Assembly (NCBI GenBank): GCA_900541585.1
Contig: UQKD01000021.1
Span: 1 to 56,861 of the forward strand
Length of the DNA: 56,861 nt
Direction of reading: 5' to 3'
From: an uncultured Alistipes sp.
Lineage (GTDB): Bacteria > Bacteroidota > Bacteroidia > Bacteroidales > Rikenellaceae
The notes below the pieces were generated by a model. That model did not search any database. It saw nothing but the letters and a program-made list of their open reading frames with translations, and was not told the DNA's origin. The position numbers and the translations under genes are program-made. Below, piece after piece: positions 23,777 to 32,071 of the stretch. The first letter of the stretch is position 1, and each line of letters starts with the position of its first letter.

Positions 23777-24895
23777 TCATCCGCCCGACCTGCCGCCGGG
23801 CACGAACAGTTCCCGGTCGGGAAGCCCGTCGAGGTACTTGCGCTTGAAGATATTGACGCAGAAAACGAACATCGCCAGCATCAGCGGCCCGAAGATGACG
23901 CCCATGAACCCGAACAGCGACAGGCCGATGAAGACCCCGAAGATCGTGACGAGCGGATGCACGTCGGCCATCTTCTTCTGCATGACCATCCGCACGAGGT
24001 TGTCCACCTGCGTGACGACCAGCGTGCCGTACATCGCCAGCCCGACACCCTGTCCCCAGTTGCCGTCGAGGCTCATGTAGGCCGCCAGCGGAAGCCACAC
24101 GAGGGCCGTGCCGACGATGGGCAGGATCGTGGCGAAGCAGGTCAGCACGCCCCAGAAAAGCGGCGCGGGAACCCCGAAGGCCAGGTAGCCGATGTAGGCC
24201 ACCACGCCCTGCGAGACGGCCAAAAGCGGAATGACGATGGCGTTCGAGCGGACGATCATGTGAATTTCACGCATCACGCTGCGTGCCACGCGGCGGTCGA
24301 ACGGCAGGATTTCACGGCAGTAGGTCTCCATGCGCAGGCCCCCGATCAGCATGAAATAGAGCACGAAGAGCAGCACGACGAGGTTGACCGAGAAGTTCAC
24401 GATGCCGCCCACGAGCCACTGCCCCGCCTTGGGAAGGTAGCCCAGCACCGATTGCAGGTTGCTCTCGGACCAGAGGTCGTAGCCGGTTTTCTGCTGGATG
24501 AGGTCGGCGACGTGGCGGACCGGCGTGACGACCGACTGCGGGTCGAGGGCCACACCCTGGATCTTGTCGACGACCATCCAGACGATCAGGCTGATCGGAA
24601 TGAGGAAGAAGAAGATCGCCTCGCCGAGCAGCAGCGACGCCGCAAGGCTCCGCCGCCACCGCCGCCGTTCGCTCAGGAACCACATCTGACGCCGCAGCAG
24701 CACGTAGATCGTCACGGCCCCCAGCAAACCGCCCAAAAAAGGAGTCAGCTCGACGAAGATCGTGAGACCCAGTCCCGCAATAAGCACGAAAAGCGAATAA
24801 CGCCAGTATTTTTCACGCACCGAAAGCATACTCCCGGCCCCGCGCAAGGAACGTGCCGCAGGCTTCCGGACCGGACCGCCAAAATGTTGAAACAT
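23777..24895 (-). CDS. AI-2E family transporter (PerM-like permease)
   Basis: A 372-residue membrane protein with about eight hydrophobic segments: two N-terminal (~30-65), one at ~87-110, a long soluble loop (~110-165), and a C-terminal block with the family signature PLFWGVLTCFATILPIVGTALVW and HPLVTIFGVFIGLSLFGFMGVIFGP. Known: the family covers putative exporters of AI-2, Na+/H+ antiporters and others, so substrate cannot be assigned. An internal ATG at 24829 (MLSVREKYWRYS) would remove a charged, non-conserved lead and is a plausible alternative start. Confidence 0.88.
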   Translation of the reverse strand: MFQHFGGPVRKPAARSLRGAGSMLSVREKYWRYSLFVLIAGLGLTIFVELTPFLGGLLGAVTIYVLLRRQMWFLSERRRWRRSLAASLLLGEAIFFFLIPISLIVWMVVDKIQGVALDPQSVVTPVRHVADLIQQKTGYDLWSESNLQSVLGYLPKAGQWLVGGIVNFSVNLVVLLFVLYFMLIGGLRMETYCREILPFDRRVARSVMREIHMIVRSNAIVIPLLAVSQGVVAYIGYLAFGVPAPLFWGVLTCFATILPIVGTALVWLPLAAYMSLDGNWGQGVGLAMYGTLVVTQVDNLVRMVMQKKMADVHPLVTIFGVFIGLSLFGFMGVIFGPLMLAMFVFCVNIFKRKYLDGLPDRELFVPGGRSGG

Positions 24896-24922
24896 TGTCG
24901 ACTAAAAAATAGCAGTATTCTG

Positions 24923-24953
24923 TTGCGGCGCACAAATATTTGATATATATTTG
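24923..24953 (+). promoter_or_regulatory. Promoter of the receptor leader
   Basis: TTGC at 24923-24926, a 19-base spacer and TATATTTG at 24946-24953. Transcription should begin close to 24958-24960, about 235 bases before the receptor gene, leaving a long structured leader. Confidence 0.7.
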
Positions 24954-24957
24954 CGCC

Positions 24958-25050
24958 ATGGAAAGAATGGCCGAAATCGTCCATAAGGACACCCCGAAAA
25001 TGAATACCCGTCATTGGCGAAAGCCGCTCTCAGAACACACATACGACTGA
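24958..25050 (+). CDS. Candidate leader peptide ORF (30 codons)
   Basis: ATG at 24958 opens a 30-codon frame ending in TGA at 25048-25050, directly before a terminator-type stem that starts at 25051. The ATG coincides with the expected transcription start, so it would be leaderless; an internal ATG at 25000, with AAGGA 12 bases upstream, would give a 16-residue peptide (MNTRHWRKPLSEHTYD). No run of one amino acid stands out. The position of the stop just before the stem is what suggests a leader peptide. Translation is unproven. Confidence 0.35.
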   Translation: MERMAEIVHKDTPKMNTRHWRKPLSEHTYD

Positions 25051-25093
25051 CGAGGGATATTCCTGCAGAAGGAATGTCCCTCGCGGCTTTTTT
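25020..25093 (+). terminator. Attenuator-like terminator in the receptor leader
   Basis: A 13-bp stem, CGAGGGATATTCC (25051-25063) and GGAATGTCCCTCG (25071-25083), one T-G pair, 7-base loop, is followed by CGGC and T6. The last bases CGGCTTT (25084-25090) can also pair with AAAGCCG at 25020-25026, inside the leader ORF, extending the stem up to the T tract. A ribosome on the ORF would cover that left arm, giving a plausible on/off switch. Alternatively it ends a free ~135-base small RNA. Confidence 0.65.
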
Positions 25094-25196
25094 CAAAACG
25101 CCCGAATCCGGAAACCAAAACGTCGCAAAAACGAAAACACGCGATCCATTCACAACGAAAAACCCAAAAATCCCTTATTCACAAAAACCAATGTTT

Positions 25197-28100
25197 ATGA
25201 AGAAACTTTTCCTTCTCATGCTCTCGATTTTCGCATGCTGCGCAGCCGATGCGCAGGTGACGACTTCGGGAATGAACGGTACGGTGACCGACATCGACGG
25301 GCAGCCGCTCGTCGGCGCTACGGTGATCGCCGTGCACACCCCCTCGGGCACGCAGTACGGCGCCATCACCAACAAGAACGGCGACTACAACCTGCAGGGA
25401 CTGCGCACGGGAGGCCCTTACACGGTGACCTTCTCGTTCGTAGGCTGCCAGTCCGTCGAATTCCCGGGGCTGATGCTGTCGCTGGGCCAGACCCTCAAGC
25501 GCGACGCCGTCCTCAAGGACAGCCAGCAGCTCGAAGCCGTGGTCATCACGGCCGACGGCAAGAACAGCTCGATGAACGTCAACCGAGCAGGAGCTGTCAC
25601 CAGCATCTCCAACGAGCAGATCGAACTGATGCCCTCGGTCAACCGCAGCATGAACGACATCATGCGCCTCACGCCCCAGGCCTCCTCGACCACCTCGGGA
25701 CTCGCAATCGGCGGCGGCAACTACCGCCAGTCGTATGTGACGGTCGACGGCGCGGCATTCAACAACATGTTCGGCATCGGCGGCAACCTGCCCGCAGGAG
25801 GCTCGCCCATTTCGCTCGACGCACTGGAGCAGGTATCGGTGTCGGTAACCCCCTTCGACGTACGTCAGAGCGGCTTCACGGGAGGTGCGATCAACGCCGT
25901 CACCAAGTCGGGAACCAACGACCTGAAAGTTTCGGCATACCTCTACTCCAAGAGCGACCAGCTCCAGGGCGACAAGTACGACGGCGGCAAACTGTCGCTG
26001 AGCGAGATGCGGAACAACACCCTCGGATTCAGCGTCGGCGCCCCGATCATCAAGAACAAGCTCTTCGTGTTCGCCAACTTCGAGCGCGAGTGGAACACCA
26101 CGCCGGGCAACTCCCGGCTGGCCCGCACGAGCGAAAGCCAGGATTTCGGCAGGGACCTGCAGTACAACCGCCCGACCACCGCGAAACTCGACGAAATGAG
26201 CCGGTTCCTGATCGACAGCTACGGCTACAATCCCGGCGCCTACCAGAACTATTCGGTGAAGACCCCCGGCTACAAGCTCATGGCACGCGTGGACTGGAAC
26301 ATCAACCGCAACCACGCGCTGAACGTGCGGTTCAGCAGGACGCAGAACAAGTATTCGTCGGCCCCGTCGTCGTCGATCTCGCCGCTCAATGCCAAATATG
26401 CGTACGATAAAGACAACTACGGCCGCACCTCGATCTACGCCATGTATTTCGGAAATTCGCGCTACTATCAGGAGCAGAACTTCACGTCGGTGGCCGCCGA
26501 ACTCAACTCCCGCTTCATGGACAGCCGCCTGACCAACACGCTGCGCTACACCTATTCGCACCAGTACGAGCCGCGCAGCTACGACGGCGGCATCTTCCCG
26601 ACGGTGGACATCCTGGAGGCCTCCGAGAGCGGCACGAGCGCCCTGTACGCCTCGTTCGGACTCGACCCCTTCACCGAAGGAAACCTGCGCGAAGTGTCGA
26701 CGCACATCGTAACCGACGAAATCGGCTACACGCTGGGCAAGCACCGGCTGGTGGCCGGCCTGCAGTTCGAGCACAACCTGACCACGAACGGTTACCTGCA
26801 GGGCGGCGCCGGATACTACGTCTACGAGAGTTGGGACGACTTCAAGAACGACAAGGCCCCGCTGGCGTTCCGCATCGCACACGGCAACAACGACGCATTG
26901 TCGCAGGCGTTCCCCCAGTTCTCCCACATGCAGTATTCGGTCTATTTCCAGGACGAGATCAACGTGAGCGAGCGTTTCAAAGCGACGGTCGGACTGCGTT
27001 TCGAAGTTCCGGTCTATCCGTCGATCTCGGGCAACGAAAACAAGGATTTTACGGAGATTTTCGCGGAACACGGCGGCTACAAGACCTCGGACATGCCCAA
27101 GGCGCGTCTGTCGGTGGCTCCCCGCGTAGGCTTCAACTGGGACATGACCGGCGAGCGCAAGTATATCCTCCGCGGAGGTACGGGCGTATTCAACGGCCGC
27201 CTGCCCTTCGTATGGCTCGTATCGGTGGCCGGAAACAGCAACACCATCCAGAACGGACTGACGCTTTACAGAGACGACAAAGAACGGACAAAACCCATGC
27301 CGTCGTTCCACACCAATGTCAAAGACATGCTGGAAGACGTATACAAGGGAACCTACGAAGGACATGACCTGGCGGCCAACACGCAGCCGACCATTCTGGA
27401 CAAGAACCTCAAAATGCCTTCGACGTGGAAAAGCTCGCTGGCCCTGGACCTGAAACTTCCGGGCGACGTCAACCTCAATATCGAAGGTATCTACAACAAG
27501 GACTTCAACTCGGTGACCGTCACCAAGCTCGGCATGGTCGAGAGAGAGGGCGGCATCCAGCTCCCGGGCGAACCCGGCACACGCACCTACTGGGATAGCC
27601 AAAATATCAAGAATAAAGACGGCGAGACCGTCAATCCCTATCTGATCAACAATACCGACGATCTGGACGGTTACTACGCCTCGATCTCGGCACAGGTGTC
27701 GAAAACCTGGGGATTCGGCCTCTCGGTGATGGCGGCCTACACCTATTCGAGCGCCAAGAACGTGATCGACGGCATCGGCGACCAGGTGACCTCGGCATTC
27801 AGCACCAACACGTTCAACAAGAACGGTTCGAACGTGCCCGAACTGGGTTACGCATCCTACGTGTCGCCCCACCGCATCCTGCTCAACGTCGGCTACCGCC
27901 TCGCGCACAAGAGGGGCGCGTCGAACTTCGGTCTCTACTACGAGGCGTTCCGTCAGGGATATATCGGTTCGTACTCCTATTCGCGCTACTCCTACACGAT
28001 GTACGTGCAGAGCGGCAAGTACCAGAATCCCGTGACGAACGACCGCGGCGCCGTGAACCTGATCTACATCCCGACCCGCGAGGAACTCGACGGCATGCCG

Positions 28101-28475
28101 TTCACGTCGGACGAAAACAGGGAGGAGTACTGGAAATTCATCCAGAACGACGACTATCTCTCGAAGCACACCGGCGAATACTCGAAGCGCGGCGGCGCCG
28201 TGATGCCCTGGCAGCACATGCTGAACTTCCGCTTTTCGCAGGACTTCTACATCAACGTCAAAGGCAAGCGCAACACGATTTCGCTGGGTCTGGACGTCAA
28301 CAACATCGCCAACATGCTCAACCGCGACTGGGGCAACGTGAAACAGATCAGCACGACCAATATTCTGAAATACGAGAACGACGCCTACACGTTCGACAAA
28401 CCCACTTGGTCGAAGTATGCCAGCACGATTTCGACCTGGTCGGCGATGTTCAGCATCCGCTACACCTTCAACTGA
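25197..28475 (+). CDS. Oar-like TonB-dependent outer-membrane receptor
   Basis: A 1092-residue outer-membrane protein. The start is the ATG at 25197, giving signal peptide MKKLFLLMLSIFACCAADA; ATG 25191 adds two residues, and upstream in-frame codons lie in the leader. Residues ~22-105 are a carboxypeptidase-regulatory-like domain (GTVTDIDGQPLVGATVIAV), ~115-250 a plug (YVTVDGAAFNNMFG, then GFTGGAINAVTKSGTN), and the rest a beta-barrel ending in YTFN, as expected for barrel assembly. It resembles the Oar family and has no SusD partner, unlike glycan receptors. Ligand unknown; possibly peptides or proteins. A terminator closes the unit. Confidence 0.93.
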   Translation: MKKLFLLMLSIFACCAADAQVTTSGMNGTVTDIDGQPLVGATVIAVHTPSGTQYGAITNKNGDYNLQGLRTGGPYTVTFSFVGCQSVEFPGLMLSLGQTLKRDAVLKDSQQLEAVVITADGKNSSMNVNRAGAVTSISNEQIELMPSVNRSMNDIMRLTPQASSTTSGLAIGGGNYRQSYVTVDGAAFNNMFGIGGNLPAGGSPISLDALEQVSVSVTPFDVRQSGFTGGAINAVTKSGTNDLKVSAYLYSKSDQLQGDKYDGGKLSLSEMRNNTLGFSVGAPIIKNKLFVFANFEREWNTTPGNSRLARTSESQDFGRDLQYNRPTTAKLDEMSRFLIDSYGYNPGAYQNYSVKTPGYKLMARVDWNINRNHALNVRFSRTQNKYSSAPSSSISPLNAKYAYDKDNYGRTSIYAMYFGNSRYYQEQNFTSVAAELNSRFMDSRLTNTLRYTYSHQYEPRSYDGGIFPTVDILEASESGTSALYASFGLDPFTEGNLREVSTHIVTDEIGYTLGKHRLVAGLQFEHNLTTNGYLQGGAGYYVYESWDDFKNDKAPLAFRIAHGNNDALSQAFPQFSHMQYSVYFQDEINVSERFKATVGLRFEVPVYPSISGNENKDFTEIFAEHGGYKTSDMPKARLSVAPRVGFNWDMTGERKYILRGGTGVFNGRLPFVWLVSVAGNSNTIQNGLTLYRDDKERTKPMPSFHTNVKDMLEDVYKGTYEGHDLAANTQPTILDKNLKMPSTWKSSLALDLKLPGDVNLNIEGIYNKDFNSVTVTKLGMVEREGGIQLPGEPGTRTYWDSQNIKNKDGETVNPYLINNTDDLDGYYASISAQVSKTWGFGLSVMAAYTYSSAKNVIDGIGDQVTSAFSTNTFNKNGSNVPELGYASYVSPHRILLNVGYRLAHKRGASNFGLYYEAFRQGYIGSYSYSRYSYTMYVQSGKYQNPVTNDRGAVNLIYIPTREELDGMPFTSDENREEYWKFIQNDDYLSKHTGEYSKRGGAVMPWQHMLNFRFSQDFYINVKGKRNTISLGLDVNNIANMLNRDWGNVKQISTTNILKYENDAYTFDKPTWSKYASTISTWSAMFSIRYTFN

Positions 28476-28495
28476 TCCTCCGGAATCAGTCCCAA

Positions 28496-28531
28496 AAGAG
28501 AGGAGGCCGGTATGTACCGGCCTCCTCTCTT
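28496..28531. terminator. Intrinsic terminator between the receptor and HAD genes
   Basis: A 15-bp perfect stem (core GAGAGGAGGCCGG at 28498-28510 with CCGGCCTCCTCTC at 28517-28529) with a 6-base loop; short A and T flanks. It serves the convergent genes on both sides. Confidence 0.88.
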
Positions 28532-28546
28532 ATTATAAGGTCCTAT

Positions 28547-29134
28547 TCACAGCAGCCGTTCCCGCAGGGCGTCGCATGCGGCGTCGGGATCGCGGTGGTC
28601 GAAGACGAAGCCGCGGATGCCCAGGGCGGCAGCCGCCTCGATGTTCATTTCCCGGTCGTCGATGAAAAGCGTCTCGGACGGCGTGAGGCCGTAGCGTTCG
28701 AGCAGGATTTCGTAGATGCGCGGCTCGGGCTTCACGGTACGCTCCTCGCAGGAGACCACCTCGCCGTCGAAAAGCCCGTAGACGGGGAAGCGGCGCAGGA
28801 AGTCGATGAACTCGCGCGACATGTTCGAAAGCACGTAGAGTTTGTACCCCGCGGCTTTCAGGTCGCCGACGAGCCGTTCGGTCGGCCTGACGGGTTCCTG
28901 CAGGTCGACGGCCAGCCGGAGGACGGCGGCACAGGTTTCGCAGGAGCGGCCGGTCATCTCGCTGATGGCGGCGGTCACTTCGGCGAGCGTCGACGTACCG
29001 CGGTCGTACTCCTCCCAGAAGAGCGGCATGCGCGGAGCGCGGAGGAAACTGAAAAATTCGAGCAGTTCGGGGGTGCACTTGCTTTTATCACGGGCGAAAA
29101 GGACCCCGCCAAGGTCAAAAACGATGTTTTTCAT
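28547..29134 (-). CDS. HAD-family hydrolase (YihX-like)
   Basis: A 195-residue cytoplasmic phosphatase-like enzyme from the ATG at 29134 (MKNIVFDLGGVLF). Motif I is DLGGVL, with the nucleophilic Asp but Leu-Gly-Gly in place of the usual DxDGT, as in the YihX/epoxide-hydrolase-N subgroup. Motif II is LYVLSNMS, motif III Lys in RTVKPEPRIYE, motif IV FIDDREMNIEAA. A helical cap lies at ~20-90. YihX-like members dephosphorylate sugar phosphates; the substrate here is unknown. A minus-strand -7 element lies just upstream. Confidence 0.9.
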   Translation of the reverse strand: MKNIVFDLGGVLFARDKSKCTPELLEFFSFLRAPRMPLFWEEYDRGTSTLAEVTAAISEMTGRSCETCAAVLRLAVDLQEPVRPTERLVGDLKAAGYKLYVLSNMSREFIDFLRRFPVYGLFDGEVVSCEERTVKPEPRIYEILLERYGLTPSETLFIDDREMNIEAAAALGIRGFVFDHRDPDAACDALRERLL

Positions 29135-29139
29135 GGTTA

Positions 29140-29147
29140 CAAATATA
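29140..29147 (-). promoter_or_regulatory. -7 element of the HAD gene
   Basis: The minus strand reads TATATTTG, an exact TAnnTTTG match, 5 bases before the ATG, so the transcript would have almost no 5' leader. Confidence 0.5.
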
Positions 29148-29201
29148 ATAAAAATTCCGTTGGTGCGGGATTTGCAGGGTGTCCGGGAAACATTCAAACC
29201 T

Positions 29202-30248
29202 ATGAATCACGGTATAAGCATCCTTTTCCGCGCCATTCCGCTCGCAATGGCCGCCTTCTGCTTCGCTTACGGAGCCTACGTCTTCTCCGCCGGGACCGAC
29301 GCGGCGCGCCTGACGGCCGGACCCGTCGTCTTCTACCTCGGGTCCATCTGCATCGCGCTCTACTGCACCGCCGCAACGATCATCCGCCAGATCATCGGAA
29401 CCTACACGGCCGCCGCGAAGTACCTCTTCCCGGCGATCGGCTACGCGTTCGCCGTGCTGACGCTCATCAGCGGCGCATTCATCATCTCCTCGCACTGGCC
29501 CGGGGCGCTGGTTACCGGGCACGTCGTCTGCGGACTGGGACTGATCACGGCCTGCGTAGCCACGGCGGCGACCTCGTCGACACGTTTCAGCCTGATTCCC
29601 AAGAACTCCGCCGACGACACCTTTTCGATCAACACGGCGGGATTCACCCGCGCAGAGTCGTCGCTGCTGATCTTCATCGTCGCCGCCGTAGCCGCCGTAG
29701 CGTGGATCTGGTGCATCCTGCTCTACACATGCGGAACACTCCCGGCGCACATCGTCGCGGGCAGCGTGATGTTCGGCATCGCCTGCGTCTGCACGTCGCT
29801 CATCGCGCTGGTAGCCAGCATCGCCCGGCAGGCCCGCGGCAGCTACACGATGGCCGAGAAACGCAAATGGATGAGTCTCGTGCTGACGATGGGCGCACTG
29901 GCCTTCGTGCTGGGGCTGGTCCTGATCTTCGTATTCTGGGGCGAAACGATCAATTTCGTGGGATTCGTGCTGATCGGACTGGCGCTGATCTGCTGGAGCA
30001 TTTCGAGCAAGGTGATCCTGCTGGCGAAAATCTGGCACGCCGACTTCCCGCTGGCCAACCGCATTCCGATCATCCCCGTACTGACGGCGCTGGCATGTCT
30101 GTTCCTCGCGGCATTCCTCTACGAAGAGGCGTTCTTCCACGCCAAATTCTTCGTCCCGGCGCGTGTGCTGTCGGGATTCGGCGCCATCTGCTTCACGCTC
30201 TACTCCATCGTCTCGATCCTCGAAAGCGGAGCCGGCAAGAAAGCGTAA
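29202..30248 (+). CDS. Polytopic membrane protein, DUF2776-like
   Basis: A 348-residue inner-membrane protein with about ten hydrophobic segments spread evenly from residue 5 to the end. The N-terminus (ISILFRAIPLAMAAFCFAYG) and the following GPVVFYLGSICIALYCTAAT recall DUF2776 proteins; I recall this family from memory and could not check it. The ATG at 29202 is chosen because the frame upstream is antisense to the HAD gene. The gene is divergent from the HAD gene with a 67-base gap. Function unknown. Confidence 0.7.
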   Translation: MNHGISILFRAIPLAMAAFCFAYGAYVFSAGTDAARLTAGPVVFYLGSICIALYCTAATIIRQIIGTYTAAAKYLFPAIGYAFAVLTLISGAFIISSHWPGALVTGHVVCGLGLITACVATAATSSTRFSLIPKNSADDTFSINTAGFTRAESSLLIFIVAAVAAVAWIWCILLYTCGTLPAHIVAGSVMFGIACVCTSLIALVASIARQARGSYTMAEKRKWMSLVLTMGALAFVLGLVLIFVFWGETINFVGFVLIGLALICWSISSKVILLAKIWHADFPLANRIPIIPVLTALACLFLAAFLYEEAFFHAKFFVPARVLSGFGAICFTLYSIVSILESGAGKKA

Positions 30249-30281
30249 GACGCAAAAACTTCGTTCGATGTCAGAGGCGCA

Positions 30282-30362
30282 GGTTTGTGCTTAAACGAAG
30301 CGGGGCACGGATGGGTAGTATAGAAATACGTCCCATTCGTGCCCTGCAAGTATAAGCGCAAA
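30282..30362. repeat. Covarying stem-loop repeat, copy A
   Basis: The terminal arms TTTGTGCTTAAAC (30284-30296) and GTATAAGCGCAAA (30350-30362) are inverted with two mismatches. Inside is a stem of 19-base arms (30303-30321 and 30326-30344) with a 4-base loop. The core CGGATGGGTAGTA (30308-30320) and TACGTCCC (30327-30334) recurs in copy C near 48,470. It lies 20 bases from the gpmI stop and just beyond the DUF2776-like gene. Confidence 0.75.
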
Positions 30363-30382
30363 GATGCCTATATAATCGAAAA

Positions 30383-31909
30383 TTACAAATCTACCAATGC
30401 CTCGCCGGTCATCTCGGCAGGCTGCTCCAGCCCCATCAGTTTCAGCACCGTGGGAGCCACGTCGGCCAGGATGCCGTCGTGCACGGCCTTCACGCGGTCC
30501 GACACCACCACGATGGGCACGGGATTGAGCGAGTGCGCCGTGTTGGGCGTGCCGTCGGCATTGACGGCGTTGTCGGCGTTGCCGTGGTCGGCGATCATCA
30601 CCACCTCGTAGCCGTTGGCCCTGGCGGCCTCGACGACCTCAGAAACACACTTGTCGACAGCCTTCACGGCCTTCACGATGGCGTCGTAGACCCCCGTGTG
30701 GCCCACCATGTCGCCGTTGGCGAAGTTCAAGCAGATGAAGTCGAATTTCTTCTCGCCCAGCGCAGCGACCAGTTTTTCAGCCACCTCCGGGGCCGACATC
30801 TCGGGCTGGAGGTCGTAGGTCGCCACCTTGGGCGAAGCGACGAGGATGCGCTCCTCGCCGTCGAATTTCTCCTCGCGGCCGCCGTTCAGGAAGAACGTCA
30901 CATGGGCGTATTTCTCCGTCTCGGCGATGCGCAGCTGCCGGAGGCCCTGCTTCGAAACCCATTCGCCGATGGTGTCGGGCACGTTCTCCTTGTCGAAAAG
31001 GATGTGCAGGCCCGTGAACTTGGCGTCGTAGGGAGTCATGCAGCAGTAGTAGAGCGGCATGGTGTGCATCCCCTCGGCGGGCATATCCTCCTGCGTCAGC
31101 ACGACGGTAAGTTCCTTGGCGCGGTCGTTGCGGTAGTTGAAGAAGATCACCAGGTCGTTCGGACGGATCAGGCCGACGGGCTGTCCGTTCCCGTCGACGC
31201 GCACGACGGGCTTGATGAACTCGTCCGTAACGCCCTCGTCGTAGGATTTCTGGACGGCTTCGACCATGTCCGACGCCTTCTCGCCGATGCCGTTCACCAG
31301 CGCGTCGTAAGCGATTTTCACCCGCTCCCAGCGTTTGTCGCGGTCCATGGCGTAATAACGGCCGATGACCGTGGCCACCCGGCCCGTCGATGCGGCCATG
31401 TGCTTTTCGAGATCGGCGACGAAGCCCTTGCCGCTGCGCGGGTCGGTGTCGCGGCCGTCCATGAAGCAGTGCACGAACGTATTTTCGATCTTATATTCGG
31501 CGGCGATGTCGCAGAGTTTGAAGAGATGCTCCAGCGACGAGTGCACGCCGCCGTCCGACACGAGGCCCATGAAATGCACGTTCACACCGTTCTCCGCGGC
31601 ATATTCGAACGCGGTTTTCACCTCCGGGTTCTGCATGATCGAGTTGTCGCGGCAGGCGCGGTTGATCTTCACGAGGTCCTGGTACACGACGCGGCCGGCG
31701 CCGATATTGAGGTGGCCCACCTCCGAGTTGCCCATCTGTCCGTCGGGCAGACCGACGTTCTCGCCGTCGGTGCGCAGTTCGGCATGGGGGTATTTCGCGG
31801 TCATGGCCGAAATGTATTCGGGATGCACGGTCGAAATCACGTCCGCCTTGTCGTGACGGCCGTTTCCCCAGCCGTCGAGGATCATGAGAAGAACTTTTTG
31901 TGTGCTCAT
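30383..31909 (-). CDS. gpmI: 2,3-bisphosphoglycerate-independent phosphoglycerate mutase
   Basis: A 508-residue glycolytic enzyme from the ATG at 31909 ([17 protein letters not shown]), interconverting 3- and 2-phosphoglycerate in the cytosol with two Mn2+ ions. The nucleophile is Ser62 in [11 protein letters not shown]; metal-binding motifs include [15 protein letters not shown] and IADHGNADN. Length is usual for the family. An in-frame extension upstream is AT-rich intergenic DNA and is rejected. It is followed downstream by stem-loop repeat copy A, which may serve as its 3' end structure. Confidence 0.97.
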   Translation of the reverse strand: MSTQKVLLMILDGWGNGRHDKADVISTVHPEYISAMTAKYPHAELRTDGENVGLPDGQMGNSEVGHLNIGAGRVVYQDLVKINRACRDNSIMQNPEVKTAFEYAAENGVNVHFMGLVSDGGVHSSLEHLFKLCDIAAEYKIENTFVHCFMDGRDTDPRSGKGFVADLEKHMAASTGRVATVIGRYYAMDRDKRWERVKIAYDALVNGIGEKASDMVEAVQKSYDEGVTDEFIKPVVRVDGNGQPVGLIRPNDLVIFFNYRNDRAKELTVVLTQEDMPAEGMHTMPLYYCCMTPYDAKFTGLHILFDKENVPDTIGEWVSKQGLRQLRIAETEKYAHVTFFLNGGREEKFDGEERILVASPKVATYDLQPEMSAPEVAEKLVAALGEKKFDFICLNFANGDMVGHTGVYDAIVKAVKAVDKCVSEVVEAARANGYEVVMIADHGNADNAVNADGTPNTAHSLNPVPIVVVSDRVKAVHDGILADVAPTVLKLMGLEQPAEMTGEALVDL

Positions 31910-31943
31910 ATATGCTTCATTTTTAATTATTAATTCATTTTCC

Positions 31944-31967
31944 GTACCTTTTGGTGGCAAAAGGTAC
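31944..31967. repeat. Perfect 10-bp hairpin between alaS and gpmI
   Basis: GTACCTTTTG (31944-31953) and CAAAAGGTAC (31958-31967) with a GTGG loop. No T tract follows on the minus strand that would make it a standard terminator for alaS. It may be part of a dispersed Bacteroidales repeat. Confidence 0.6.
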
Positions 31968-32071
31968 CCAAAACCATCCGCATGTCGTTCTCCATGGGAT
32001 CGTCCTCCGGCCCTCGGACGCCCTTTTTCCGCTCCGAACGAGAATGCGGAACCCAATGCCGCCTGCGGCGG

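Noticed and set aside
25014..25196. TTG start 61 codons before the receptor signal peptide
   Set aside because: It would place the signal peptide inside the protein and cross the terminator-like stem; ATG 25197 gives a normal export signal.
25179..28217. 1012-codon minus-strand open frame across the receptor gene
   Set aside because: It is antisense to a clear TonB-dependent receptor and has no recognisable motif; long antisense frames are common in GC-rich genes.
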